From Oligoflexia bacterium (GTDB lineage Bacteria; Bdellovibrionota; Bdellovibrionia; JABDDW01), in contig JADJXN010000001.1 of assembly GCA_016715815.1 (NCBI GenBank), positions 186,001-250,000 of the forward strand: a stretch of 64,000 bases of DNA. Direction: 5' to 3'. Both the position numbers and the translations under genes were made by a program. The first letter of the stretch is position 1. Every line of letters starts with the position of its first letter. Below the pieces are notes generated by a model. It worked only from the letters and a program-made list of their open reading frames with translations, made no database searches and was not told the origin of the DNA. This document shows, piece by piece, positions 8,239 to 17,848 of this stretch.

Positions 8239-8730
8239 ATGAATGCAAAGCTTGAGAGAATTTTAAGAGAGGGCCAAACAGGAACATTCCCCTTAAATAT
8301 TACAAGTATGATAGACATGCTTACCATCATTCTTGTTTTTTTACTTAAAAGTTATGCTTCAAGTAGTGTTGATATAACACCCTCAAAAGCATTATCTCTT
8401 CCTACATCAACAGCGCAAGAAGCACCTGTTGAAGCATTAAAACTCATGGTTACAGCAGAGGGCATTTTTGTTGATGATAAAGAGGTTCTAAATACTAAAG
8501 AGAGAAAAGTGGCATCTAATGAAGCTTATATTAAACCACTTTATGATGCTCTTGTTATGCAAGCCCAAAAGACAAAAGAAATTGCTACAAGAAACGAGAC
8601 CATTGAATTTGACGGCAAAATTGTAATGCAAGCAGATCAAAATTTAAATTATGCCTACTTAAAAAAGGTAATGTATACAGCAGCGCTTGCAGGTTACAGT
8701 GATTTTAAATTTGCGGTGATATCACATTAA
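8239..8730 (+). CDS. TolR/ExbD-family motor subunit 2 (AglS/AglQ-like)
   Basis: The 163-residue protein is a second ExbD/TolR-type subunit, distinct in sequence from its upstream neighbour. One membrane helix (about 21-40) carries the conserved proton-binding aspartate (LNITSMIDMLTIILVF, Asp26). The periplasmic domain ends with NYAYLKKVMYTAALAGYSDFKFAV, a typical C-terminal block of the family. It presumably forms a mixed or alternative stator with the AglR-like channel. Overlap and spacing are consistent with one transcript. Confidence 0.88.
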   Translation: MNAKLERILREGQTGTFPLNITSMIDMLTIILVFLLKSYASSSVDITPSKALSLPTSTAQEAPVEALKLMVTAEGIFVDDKEVLNTKERKVASNEAYIKPLYDALVMQAQKTKEIATRNETIEFDGKIVMQADQNLNYAYLKKVMYTAALAGYSDFKFAVISH

Positions 8731-8741
8731 AGTGAGTTTTT

Positions 8742-11700
8742 ATGTTGTTAGCATATGTGTTTATTACAATCTCAGCATTTAGTAATACGGTGGAGGATGA
8801 GCTAAGGTTATCCGCTAAAGATGGTGCATCCAATGATGCAAAAGCCCTAAAAGCAGAGCTTTTAATTAGTCGTAATGAAGAAAAAGCCCTAAAGCAGTTA
8901 AATAAACTTTTAGCAAAATACAAAAACACAGCATTAGAAGCTTCTTTACATTTTAGAATGGCAGAGCTTTATATGCGCAAAGCTAAAACTGCTACCTTTT
9001 TTGAAGTGAACAGAAAAAATGATCAAGACGTAGTTAGCTTTTCTCCTAAGGAGACCAAATCAAATACTTCTCGCCAGTGGGTAACAAAAGCAGTTGATAC
9101 CTATGACTTAATTCAAAGACGCTTTACCCATTTTAGAGACATGGACATGGTGCTCTTTAACAATGCCTTTTCTAGACAAATTCTTGGACAAAATAAAACA
9201 GCAGTGCAACTTTATAAAAAAGTTATTGATGACTTTGAAGATTCCCCTCTGGTTGCAGATTCTCATTTAGCCATTGGGGAGATTTATTATAATTCAAAAT
9301 CTTTTGAATTAGCATTTAAGGAATTTGAGAAAATTAGAAAATTCCCAGACTCAAGGGTTTACTCATACGGCTTATACAAAGGTGCTTGGGCTTTATATAA
9401 TTTAAGAAAAACTGAACAAGCCTTAAAACAATTAGAAGAGGTTGTTGAATACGCGTACACACAAGATGAAGATGAGGAAAACACTAATAGACTAGCGCTT
9501 TTAAGAGAGTCTTTAGAGGATATGGTTGTTTTCTATGAGGATGTTAAAAGCCCAGGTGATGCTGTTAGCTATTTTAAAAGACAATCACGCTCTGAAAATT
9601 ACGGCTCTTTAATATTAAAATTAGGAAGGCTTTACCAAAGACACTCAAAACATAAAAATTTGGAAACCGTTTATAGAGATTTAATTTCTGACTCACCATT
9701 AATTACAGAACGACCACAAATGCATAAAGACTTACTTGATAGTTATGAGCTAACTCAAAAGCGTTTATTAGCGGTAGAGGAGCTTGAAGCTTTATCCCGG
9801 CTTTGTGTTGCAAATAGCAAGTGGTCATTGGCTCAAACAGACTCTGTAAAAAAAGAATGCATAGATGATCTCATTGAAAATGGAAAAATCTATTCTGCAA
9901 AATGGCATAAAGAATATAATAAAAAGAAAGATTCAAAATTAGGCTCTTATGTGAGACGAGCCTATGAGGCATTGTTGGGTGAGTATAAATTTAAAGAGTT
10001 AGATAAAGTTAGATATTCTTATTCTGAGCTTTTATTTCAATTAGGTGATTATAGAGCAGCAAGTACTCAATACTCTTTGAGTGCCCATGAAACTAAAGAC
10101 TCAAAAATCAAACATGATTCTTCTTATGCAGCTCTTGTTTCTTTAGAAAAAGATGTAAAAGACAAATGGTCAGATAAAGATGAAGAGCTTTTTGCAAAAC
10201 TAAGTGCGGATTATATTAAAATGAATCCCAAAGGAAGCTTTTTGACAGATGTTAGATTTAAAAAAGCTTTTATCGCCTATGAAAAGGGAAAGTATGACAG
10301 GGCCGCTCCTGAATTAAAGGGGTTAGCTATTAGTTTTTCAAATACGGAGCGTGGTAAAAAAGCGGCCACCATTTATTTAGATATTTTAAATATTCAAAAA
10401 AATTATGTTCAACTTAAAGATGACAGTTACTTTTTTATTAAAAAACTAGATTTTGATAAAACAACAAAACAAGAGTTTTTAAAAATTCACCAACAATCCT
10501 ACCTGATTGTAGTTCAAGATTTAGAGGCTAAAAAGAAATACGAAGAGGCCTCAAAGTTATATAAAAGCTTTTCTGAAGAAAATGCTGAATCAGATTTGGC
10601 AGATAAATCTTTATATAATGCTATTAGATGTGCCTACCTTGCAGATTTAAAAAAAGAGGCTGCTAGTATGAGTGAGGTTTTTGTAAAAAAATACTCAAAC
10701 TCAAGCTATAGTGCTGAGATTACCAAAAACCTAGTTCAAACTTATGAGACCTTTGCGCAGCTTAAAAATGCAAGCTTAGCCATTGAAAGGCTAGCAAGTT
10801 ATGAAAAAGATCAAAAATTAAAACTAGAGCTAAAGTTTAAAACTGCAGACTACATGGCTTTAAGCGGAGATTGGAAAAAAGCTTATGAGCTTTATTCCCG
10901 CTTAGGAGGCTTAAAAGCCATTGAACGCATGGCGCTGCTCCAAGAAAAATATGGAGATTGGAAGAGAACTGAAAAGCTTTTAGAGCAAATTGTGGCAAGT
11001 CAGACTCAGCCACAAGCAAGTATTGCAATGTATAAGATTGTAAAAAAACATTGCGATGATGGCTCTATACAAGATTGCTTTAGATTAAGTAAGCAAGTCA
11101 TCTCACAAAAATCTGAGAAAAATGTTTCAAAGTGGGCTTTAAGCCAGGCTCGCTTGCAACAAGCAAGAATTCTTGAAAAGGAATTTGATTTAGCGCGCTT
11201 AAAAGCAAAGCCTGACCGTTTAAGCCAAGTCATAGCAATAAAAGTAGATAAACTAGAGCGCACTCAAAAAGCCTATCAAGATGTTTTAAACTATGGTGAT
11301 AAGCCTTCAGCCATTGAGGCCCTTGTGAGATTAGCTGGCATTTATAACAAATTTTCTAAAGGAATGCGTGAGATTCCAATACCTGATGAAGTAACTGAGA
11401 AAGAAAAATCAAAATTCACTCAAGAGATAGAAAACATGGTTATACCTATGGAAGAAAAGGGAGCTGAAACATTGGAAATTGCTTTAAGACAAGCAAGGTC
11501 CTTAGGGTTGCATGACGGCCTGATTGCTCAAATTCAAGATGAGCTAAATAAGCTTTCAAGAAAAAACATTAAAGCAAAACTTGTTGCTAAAATAAACCCG
11601 GCAGATAATTTTTTACCTTACAGCAACTCAAAAGACTGTCAAAAATATTATTCAAAAGCAAAAAATAAATGGGATGAGGATGATGCCATTAAAGCAGCTT

Positions 11701-12380
11701 CTAATTGTATGAATGCTAAAGACTACTCAAAAACAGAAGAAATGGCAGAGTTTTTATCAGTGAATAATGCTCAAAATCATTGGGGGCCTTACTTTCATGC
11801 ACTTTTAGCAAAAGAAAAAAATGATTTAGAGCGTGCACAATGGATGCTCGCCCTTTCTCAAAGCAGAACAAAAAAATCAGAATACACAACACACCTTCAG
11901 GCGCAAATTTATTGGTTGCAAAAAAATTATAAGTCAGCCTTTGAAGAATTTGAAAAGGCCATTGATTTAAATTCAAGCAACTTACCAGCATCCTTAATTT
12001 TAGCACTTATTTACTATGAAGATGTGGAATATAAAAAATCGGCTAAAATGTTTGACTCAGTATTATCTATGGAATCAAAACATGAGCTGGCACTTTTAGG
12101 CCTTGCTGAAAGCGAGCTTAGAAATAAGAGGCATCAAGAAGCCATTTCGGCCTACTCAAAACTTGCCAGCATTTATTCTGCTGATGGAAGTTACCTAAAG
12201 CGTGTGGCAGAGATATATGAAAACGATTTACATGATTCAAAATCTGCCTTTTCCACTTATATAGAGTTAAGTGGTAAAATTAAAAAGGGTAAAATTACAA
12301 AAAATATTGATCCTGACTTGGAAACTAAAATCAAGCAACTTGAGCGCCAAACTGCAAGTGTTACCAGTGGGAAGGGGTAA
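8742..12380 (+). CDS. Large exported TPR protein of gliding-type machine (GltE/AglT- or GltI-like)
   Basis: A 1212-residue protein with a short N-terminal hydrophobic signal (MLLAYVFITISAFS) followed almost entirely by helical TPR-like repeats. Examples are ADSHLAIGEIYYNSKSFELAFKEFEKI near residue 165, SKLYKSFSEENAESDLADKSLYNAI near 605, and a C-terminal block with AQIYWLQKNYKSAFEEFEKAIDLN near 1055. Large TPR proteins occur in the M. xanthus gliding complex (AglT/GltE, AgmK/GltI), where they are thought to span the periplasm as scaffolds. It follows the two TolR-like genes by 11 bp. Which Glt protein it corresponds to cannot be decided by reading. It is the largest protein in the window. Confidence 0.8.
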   Translation: MLLAYVFITISAFSNTVEDELRLSAKDGASNDAKALKAELLISRNEEKALKQLNKLLAKYKNTALEASLHFRMAELYMRKAKTATFFEVNRKNDQDVVSFSPKETKSNTSRQWVTKAVDTYDLIQRRFTHFRDMDMVLFNNAFSRQILGQNKTAVQLYKKVIDDFEDSPLVADSHLAIGEIYYNSKSFELAFKEFEKIRKFPDSRVYSYGLYKGAWALYNLRKTEQALKQLEEVVEYAYTQDEDEENTNRLALLRESLEDMVVFYEDVKSPGDAVSYFKRQSRSENYGSLILKLGRLYQRHSKHKNLETVYRDLISDSPLITERPQMHKDLLDSYELTQKRLLAVEELEALSRLCVANSKWSLAQTDSVKKECIDDLIENGKIYSAKWHKEYNKKKDSKLGSYVRRAYEALLGEYKFKELDKVRYSYSELLFQLGDYRAASTQYSLSAHETKDSKIKHDSSYAALVSLEKDVKDKWSDKDEELFAKLSADYIKMNPKGSFLTDVRFKKAFIAYEKGKYDRAAPELKGLAISFSNTERGKKAATIYLDILNIQKNYVQLKDDSYFFIKKLDFDKTTKQEFLKIHQQSYLIVVQDLEAKKKYEEASKLYKSFSEENAESDLADKSLYNAIRCAYLADLKKEAASMSEVFVKKYSNSSYSAEITKNLVQTYETFAQLKNASLAIERLASYEKDQKLKLELKFKTADYMALSGDWKKAYELYSRLGGLKAIERMALLQEKYGDWKRTEKLLEQIVASQTQPQASIAMYKIVKKHCDDGSIQDCFRLSKQVISQKSEKNVSKWALSQARLQQARILEKEFDLARLKAKPDRLSQVIAIKVDKLERTQKAYQDVLNYGDKPSAIEALVRLAGIYNKFSKGMREIPIPDEVTEKEKSKFTQEIENMVIPMEEKGAETLEIALRQARSLGLHDGLIAQIQDELNKLSRKNIKAKLVAKINPADNFLPYSNSKDCQKYYSKAKNKWDEDDAIKAASNCMNAKDYSKTEEMAEFLSVNNAQNHWGPYFHALLAKEKNDLERAQWMLALSQSRTKKSEYTTHLQAQIYWLQKNYKSAFEEFEKAIDLNSSNLPASLILALIYYEDVEYKKSAKMFDSVLSMESKHELALLGLAESELRNKRHQEAISAYSKLASIYSADGSYLKRVAEIYENDLHDSKSAFSTYIELSGKIKKGKITKNIDPDLETKIKQLERQTASVTSGKG

Positions 12381-12383
12381 GTT

Positions 12384-12629
12384 ATGATTAAGATTTTTCT
12401 TTTATTTAACCTGTTATTTTTTACTTCTGAGGCCTTGGCTAAAGAAAAAATTGTCACTAACAGAAAAACTCAAAGGGTTGATTTTGACTCTGAAACTATT
12501 GATGGCCAGGCAAGAAATCCTGACGGTAGCTATGTGGTGCAAAAGCGCTCCATTGATTTTGTACCATTATACAAAGTTAGAGAACAGTTTGATGAAAATA
12601 TTAAAAATAGCACTGAGTACTTAAAATAA
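12384..12629 (+). CDS. Small exported protein of the gliding cluster
   Basis: The 81-residue protein has a signal peptide (IKIFLLFNLLFFTSEALA, cleavage around residue 20) and a mature part of about 60 residues with an acidic-then-basic core (VDFDSETIDGQARNPDGSY, then VVQKRSIDF). No domain is recognised. It lies 3 bp after the large TPR gene and 10 bp before the FHA/TonB-like gene, so it is very likely a component of the same envelope complex. Its position suggests a periplasmic partner of one of these proteins; this is inference. Function unknown. Confidence 0.75.
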   Translation: MIKIFLLFNLLFFTSEALAKEKIVTNRKTQRVDFDSETIDGQARNPDGSYVVQKRSIDFVPLYKVREQFDENIKNSTEYLK

Positions 12630-12639
12630 AGAGGCATTT

Positions 12640-14037
12640 ATGTTTCATACTTTAGTTATTAAACAAAAATATAAGGGTAAATTTGTTAGAGCCTATAGAG
12701 TAAGGGGTAGACAGACCACTATTGGCTCAATACAAAATGCTTTTATTAAAACTCCTGGAAGTCAAACAGCGGGTCTTGTTTGTCTTATTCAAAAAGAAAA
12801 AAACTCCTTCAAGATTTTAGATTTAGGTAGTCAACCAGATGTGAAGGTAAATAATAAGGCATTTACTGAACACCTTATTGAAGGCCCCTGCGTACTTACC
12901 ATTAATGACAACACTTTGGAAGTTGAGCCTATTTCAAACTACCGTGGCATTTTTGAAGAAAAATCAGCTAAAGATTCAGGCAAAACTTTTTTTATTGCTA
13001 GATGGAAAAATGAAATTTTAGAAACAGGCTTTGATAAAGAGTGTTTTGATATTTTAAAAGGAGATAGCTCAAAAATTCAAATACAAACCTATAAAGTAGC
13101 TAACCAAAAAACCATTGCTAAAGAAACAGTGGGTATTCCAACGGAATTTAAAAGGCCACTGGCAACAACTGTTCTTTCAGTGTTTTTATTTTTTGCATTA
13201 TTAATTGGAATTCCACAATTTAAGACCACTGAACCTGAAAAACCAAAAGAGAACGTTTATACAAAAATGATTTTTGATTCAAAAATTTTAAAGGAAAGAA
13301 AAAAGCAGCTTCAAAGCTCAGGAAATATGCTTTTAAAAGGCGTTGGTGGAGATAATAAGTCGGCCCAAAATAATAAAGCAAGAGCACCTGAGAGCAAGGT
13401 TGTCAGCTCTTTAAGGCAATCAGGTATTAGTTCTGTTATTGGTAGAATTGCAAAGCAAGCCTCTAAGAATGCGGCTCTTGTTGCAAAGCTTGCGGCTATG
13501 CCTGTTGCGGATGCTTCAATTAATGGCAAAGAGTTAGACAGTTTTGGACAAACTCCCTCTACTTTAGGCCAGGCCGGAAAAGCCGATATGGCATCAGGAA
13601 CAAAAGGTTTCAAAGTAGCAGCCGTAGGAACTGCAGGACGTGGCGGTGGAAGTGGCGGCTACAAACAGGGAAGTGAGCTTGGCACCGGAGGAGTGGGCCA
13701 AGGCAATATCTCAATAGATGACACGGAATCAGTTGTTGAGGGTGGCTTAGATAGGGATGTCATAGCCAGAGTGATTCGAGAGCATTTAGGCCAAATTAGG
13801 TACTGCTATGATAGACAACTTGCAAGTGAATCCGACTTACATGGAAAGGTAAAAGTTAAATTTAGTATTAATGCTGATGGAGTGGTGGAAAGCCAATCCG
13901 TTGGAGAAACAACAATGAATAACGCCATGGTTGAAGAATGTATTTTAAGGCGCATAGCTACATGGAAGTTCCCTAAACCCGCTGGGGGTACAAAGGTTCT
14001 CGTGTCTTATCCATTTTTGTTTAAGAGCGTGAACTAA
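12640..14037 (+). CDS. AgmX/PglI (GltJ/GltG)-family protein: FHA-like N-terminus, one membrane helix, TonB-like C-terminus
   Basis: A 465-residue protein. Residues 1-100 look like an FHA-type beta domain (TIGSIQNAFIKTPG...FKILDLGSQPDVKVNNK...GPCVLTINDNTLEVEP). One membrane helix lies at about 174-194 (LATTVLSVFLFFALLIGI). A low-complexity Gly-rich linker near 325-350 follows. The C-terminal domain, from about residue 368, reads RVIREHLGQIRYCYDRQL and ends WKFPKPAGGTKVLVSYPFLF. That last domain is the AgmX/PglI C-terminal family, related to TonB. In M. xanthus PglI/GltG and AgmX/GltJ connect the AglRQS motor to periplasmic and outer-membrane parts. A transducer role here is inference from family and neighbours. 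Confidence 0.85.
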   Translation: MFHTLVIKQKYKGKFVRAYRVRGRQTTIGSIQNAFIKTPGSQTAGLVCLIQKEKNSFKILDLGSQPDVKVNNKAFTEHLIEGPCVLTINDNTLEVEPISNYRGIFEEKSAKDSGKTFFIARWKNEILETGFDKECFDILKGDSSKIQIQTYKVANQKTIAKETVGIPTEFKRPLATTVLSVFLFFALLIGIPQFKTTEPEKPKENVYTKMIFDSKILKERKKQLQSSGNMLLKGVGGDNKSAQNNKARAPESKVVSSLRQSGISSVIGRIAKQASKNAALVAKLAAMPVADASINGKELDSFGQTPSTLGQAGKADMASGTKGFKVAAVGTAGRGGGSGGYKQGSELGTGGVGQGNISIDDTESVVEGGLDRDVIARVIREHLGQIRYCYDRQLASESDLHGKVKVKFSINADGVVESQSVGETTMNNAMVEECILRRIATWKFPKPAGGTKVLVSYPFLFKSVN

Positions 14038-14050
14038 GAGGAGTAGGACA

Positions 14051-14830
14051 ATGCGTTTTGGAATCGTTTTCATTCTGGCCCTAATATTTAGCCAAGATGT
14101 AATGGCTCAATCAAAATTTGATCGTCCAAAGAAAAAGAAAGACAAGGAAGTTACTCAAAAAACTCAAAAAGAAGAAAAAGTTGATATCAGCGATCTTGAA
14201 AACCGCTATTGGACTGCAAAAGACACTGAGTTTAATGTTGTGCAAAACAGGGTTTACACAAAAGAAAAGCGTTTTTCTGTAACTCCACAAATTGGTCCTA
14301 TTTTTAATGACCCTTACACAGACTCAATGAATTTTGGTTTAGCAGTAAACTACTATTTTTCTGAAAGAACAGGGGTTGAATTAACTTGGCTAAGCACTTC
14401 AGCTAGAGATGCCGAGTTAATTTCAAGAGTTGGTTCAAACGGAGCCTACCCAGACCATAACACACAAAAAATGTATATTGGCGCTGCTTATAACTGGATT
14501 CCAATTTATGCAAAACTTAGCTTTTTAGAAAAAAAGATTCTTTACTTTGACATGTCAGTATCTCCTGGTATTGGGGTAACCACATTATCTTCTTCACACT
14601 ATACAACATCAACTTCATTTACACCTCCAGCAGCTAAAACACAAACGCAGGTGACATTATCCTTGGATGTGGCTCAGCAAGTGTTTTTAAGTGAACACTG
14701 GGCCATACGTTTGGATTTAAGAAACCACTTTTATCAAGAAAAAATTTATGGATCAGTTTCAGGTAGTGAGCTTAATACAAAGTTTACTTACAGTGGCACA
14801 GTTATGTTGGGAGTCACATTTTTTAAATGA
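14051..14830 (+). CDS. Outer-membrane beta-barrel protein of gliding-type cluster
   Basis: The 259-residue protein begins after an AAGAGGAG ribosome site, with a signal peptide (FGIVFILALIFSQDVMAQ). A charged linker (KKKKDKEVTQKTQKEEK) comes next. The C-terminal part, from about residue 75, alternates beta strands (SVTPQIGPIFNDPYTDSMNFG, YFSERTGVELTWLST) and ends TYSGTVMLGVTFFK, with a terminal aromatic residue pattern typical of outer-membrane barrels. The arrangement matches barrel proteins (GltA/GltB type) of the M. xanthus gliding complex, but assignment to one of them is not possible. It overlaps the next gene by 4 bp. Confidence 0.82.
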   Translation: MRFGIVFILALIFSQDVMAQSKFDRPKKKKDKEVTQKTQKEEKVDISDLENRYWTAKDTEFNVVQNRVYTKEKRFSVTPQIGPIFNDPYTDSMNFGLAVNYYFSERTGVELTWLSTSARDAELISRVGSNGAYPDHNTQKMYIGAAYNWIPIYAKLSFLEKKILYFDMSVSPGIGVTTLSSSHYTTSTSFTPPAAKTQTQVTLSLDVAQQVFLSEHWAIRLDLRNHFYQEKIYGSVSGSELNTKFTYSGTVMLGVTFFK

Positions 14831-17142
14831 GAAAAAGTATTTTAACACTCATTTTTATTTTTGGATTTTCAGCTGTGGCTGAGGCTCAGTGGTTTAAATC
14901 TGACAAATGGTACTCAAGTTGGAGTGGAATTAAAGCCAAGGTAATGTCTTACTTTAAAAAAGACGAGCCAGCACAACAGCAAGTGGAGCCTAAGATTGAG
15001 GTTTTAAAAGCTGAGTCAATTATGGAAGAGTCCACTAAGCAAAATTGGACTAATAATATTCAAGAAGTAAAAAGACAAGAAGTAGTAGTAAAAGCTAAGC
15101 CAGCGGTAATAACAAATGACAAAAACTTAGTTATGGGAAGAAACAACATTCCTGTATTTGAATTTAAAAAATATGAAGCAAAAAAAATAAAACTTAAAAA
15201 TGTAATATTCGTGCCCTTGCTTGATGTGGGGGAAGAGGCCACTCTTGATCCTTATGCTTATAAAGTTGTAAATTTAGAGAAATTTCCAAATGCAAAAATA
15301 AAAACAATTCAAGTTTTACAGGGGCCTGAAAAGATAAAAGAAGCTGAGGTGAAAAATTTAATTAAAAACACAGTTTTCCATCTTGTCCAAAAGACAGAAA
15401 AAATTATTATACCAGAGCTTGAAGAAGATAAAAAAGTAACAAAAGAAAAAATTGAAAAAATTGTTTTTAACCCTCAGCTTGAGGAAAAAATAGTTTTGCT
15501 CAGTATTGAACCCCTTAATGATGAAGATTTGAAAATGCTAAGAGCTATGATTTTATATGAGAAAAAAGACTACTGTCATATAGCCAGTGGCATTTTTTAT
15601 GATCTTTTAAAATCTGAAAAACCTCAAATTAAATCAGATTCACGATATTTTCTTGCAACTTGTTTAAAGCATATGAATTTACCAACAAGCGCCATTACTG
15701 AATATTTAAAATTAATAAAAGCGCAAGACACTAAACATACAAATGAAAGTGTGCAATCAATCTTAGCAATTCATCAGTTACATAACCAAGATAGTATTGC
15801 AGAGACTCTGTTAAATTATTCTGAAAATATTGATGAGCTAAACTATATAAAAGCAAAATATTACTATAATAAAAATCAATTTCAACAAGCTCTAAATAAC
15901 TCCCTTAAAGTAAAAGAGGGGGCAAAGAATTACTTTAAAGCACAGTACATTGCTGCTATCTCAGAGTACTTAATTGGTAAGAAAGAGCAGTCAGAATCAA
16001 GGTCAAAAGAAAACATACAAAAACTCATCAAGCAAGACAGTAGTGCTAATGATGCAAAGGAAGTTTTAGCTTTATTTAATGTCCATTTAGGTAGATTAAG
16101 CTTTCAAAAAGGGAAGTTTAAGGATTCCTTAAATAGTTATAAAAATATCTCAAAAGACAATAGTCTTTGGCTGCAGGCACTTACGGAACAAGGTTGGGCG
16201 CAAATTCAAGCAAAAGATCCAGCTGGTGCTATAGGTAATATGCACTCTATTCAATCTCCTTATTTTGAGGCGGTTTACAAGCCAGAAAGTTATATAGTTA
16301 GGGGTATTGGGTATTTAAATATTTGCCAATACCCTGATGCATTTAAGGCCATTACCATTTTAGAGCAAAAATACACTCCGTGGCTACAGCAGATGCAAAG
16401 TTATTTAAAACGTAATGATGCCCAAAAAACATATTCTACAGTTATAAAGCATCTTGAGAGCAAAAAAAATATAGACATTGATGGACTTTCTTACCAAGTG
16501 GTAAAAGAAATAGCCCGTCAAAGAGATTTTTTAAATAAGCTTATGTCTTACAATGCTCTTTTAGACGAAGATGGCCACTTTAATAATATTAAAACTCTCA
16601 TTGAAAAGGATAAAAGAGCTCTTACCTCTAGAAGAAACCAAGCCATAACTAAAATTGTAACATTAAAAAATAAAATTAAGACTGCAGCCACAACACCAGG
16701 AGCAATAAAAAATTTAAACCAGTGGAAAATGGAGCTGACTCAATATGAAGACTTTTTAGCCACCTATGATTTTAAAATGGATACCTATAAAGAAGGAGAA
16801 GAGGGACTTAAAACGTACACACAATCAGCAAAAGATAATTTATACAGGCAAAGAGCGGTTTATAAAGAGCAAGCTGGAAAGCTATTAAAAAGCCATTTAG
16901 CTAAAATAACAAAAGAGTTAAAAAAGAGCTTGGAAAATAACGAATTACTAAAATATGAAATTTATGCCGGAAGTGGTGAGAACATTCGCTACCAAGTGGC
17001 CGGCGGAAAGCAGAAAATTTCAAAAAAATCTAAAGATGACAGAGATATAGCGTCTCAAAATTGGGACTTTAAAGGTGAGTTTTGGGAAGATGAGATTGGT
17101 AATTACCGTTCCTCTTTAAAAAATAATTGTAAGGAGAAGTAG
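14827..17142 (+). CDS. Exported alpha-helical repeat (TPR-like) protein of gliding-type cluster
   Basis: The 771-residue protein has a signal peptide (SILTLIFIFGFSAVAEAQ). A lysine/glutamate-rich region (about 50-235) follows, and then TPR-like helical pairs (YCHIASGIFYDLLKSEKPQ near 250, LGRLSFQKGKFKDSLNSYKNI near 425, AQIQAKDPAGAIGNM near 460). The last part (about 590-730) has long basic coiled-coil-like helices. It overlaps the barrel gene by 4 bp and precedes a coiled-coil protein by 3 bp. Family and position suggest a periplasmic scaffold similar to GltD/GltE-type proteins. I cannot name it more exactly. Confidence 0.75.
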   Translation: MRKSILTLIFIFGFSAVAEAQWFKSDKWYSSWSGIKAKVMSYFKKDEPAQQQVEPKIEVLKAESIMEESTKQNWTNNIQEVKRQEVVVKAKPAVITNDKNLVMGRNNIPVFEFKKYEAKKIKLKNVIFVPLLDVGEEATLDPYAYKVVNLEKFPNAKIKTIQVLQGPEKIKEAEVKNLIKNTVFHLVQKTEKIIIPELEEDKKVTKEKIEKIVFNPQLEEKIVLLSIEPLNDEDLKMLRAMILYEKKDYCHIASGIFYDLLKSEKPQIKSDSRYFLATCLKHMNLPTSAITEYLKLIKAQDTKHTNESVQSILAIHQLHNQDSIAETLLNYSENIDELNYIKAKYYYNKNQFQQALNNSLKVKEGAKNYFKAQYIAAISEYLIGKKEQSESRSKENIQKLIKQDSSANDAKEVLALFNVHLGRLSFQKGKFKDSLNSYKNISKDNSLWLQALTEQGWAQIQAKDPAGAIGNMHSIQSPYFEAVYKPESYIVRGIGYLNICQYPDAFKAITILEQKYTPWLQQMQSYLKRNDAQKTYSTVIKHLESKKNIDIDGLSYQVVKEIARQRDFLNKLMSYNALLDEDGHFNNIKTLIEKDKRALTSRRNQAITKIVTLKNKIKTAATTPGAIKNLNQWKMELTQYEDFLATYDFKMDTYKEGEEGLKTYTQSAKDNLYRQRAVYKEQAGKLLKSHLAKITKELKKSLENNELLKYEIYAGSGENIRYQVAGGKQKISKKSKDDRDIASQNWDFKGEFWEDEIGNYRSSLKNNCKEK

Positions 17143-17145
17143 GAT

Positions 17146-17787
17146 ATGAATTTGGCAACAATTATAGCAGTTTTTGCAGTTATGATGTTTTTAAGTAAAA
17201 TGGCATGGAGTCAAAGTGATGTGCAGTCACAATTACAGCAGTTAAAGGTGAATGCTGAAAATAGTGAGAAAAACAAAGAGAGTTATGAAAAAAATCTTAA
17301 AATTTCAGAGCAAAACATAAAAGCCCTTGATGAAAACTTAAAATCGTTAAGCACACAAAAAAAGCAAATTCAAGAAAACTCTAAAAAAGCTGATCAAAAC
17401 GTAGCCACCATGGAAAAGCAAGAGGTGCAGGTACAAGGGTTTATTAAAAAGGAGATGGACCAAATTGAGTTTGAAAAGAAGCAAATTTTACAGTTAGAAG
17501 AAAAAATTAAAAAAATAAATGAGAACTCCCAAAAAAGACAAAATAACATCAGCCAGTATGAGCAGAAGATTGAGAACATGAAAACTCAAAAAGAGCAGTG
17601 GCTTGAGCAAAAAAAATCAGCTCAAGAGCTTGAAAAAACAATTGAGCAAAAAGAAAAGCAAGCCTTAAGTGAAAAGACTGAGTGGAATACTAAGGCTTTA
17701 GCATATGAGCGAGAAGTTACTAAGTGGAAAAACGAGGCTGCGTCTAACAGAGCGCTTTACAAGAAATACGACAAATTAAACAAATAA
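17146..17787 (+). CDS. Exported coiled-coil protein, last gene of gliding-type cluster
   Basis: The 213-residue protein has an N-terminal signal (LATIIAVFAVMMFLSKMAWSQ). From residue 25 to about 195 it is one continuous coiled coil rich in Gln, Lys and Glu (for example NIKALDENLKSLSTQKKQIQ). The C-terminus is short and basic. Such periplasmic coiled coils often brace trans-envelope assemblies; the role here is inferred only from being the eleventh gene, 3 bp after the TPR-like protein. It is followed by a gap of about 60 bp before the S9 peptidase gene, with no clear terminator. Confidence 0.75.
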   Translation: MNLATIIAVFAVMMFLSKMAWSQSDVQSQLQQLKVNAENSEKNKESYEKNLKISEQNIKALDENLKSLSTQKKQIQENSKKADQNVATMEKQEVQVQGFIKKEMDQIEFEKKQILQLEEKIKKINENSQKRQNNISQYEQKIENMKTQKEQWLEQKKSAQELEKTIEQKEKQALSEKTEWNTKALAYEREVTKWKNEAASNRALYKKYDKLNK

Positions 17788-17848
17788 CACTTAGCCCCAT
17801 TTAAACACCTCAATTAGTATCTAATGAAATAAATAAATGAGGTGGCCT

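Noticed and set aside
13311..13613. A 100-residue minus-strand gene
   Set aside because: It lies antisense within the AgmX/PglI-like gene in its low-complexity linker and has no family match or ribosome site.
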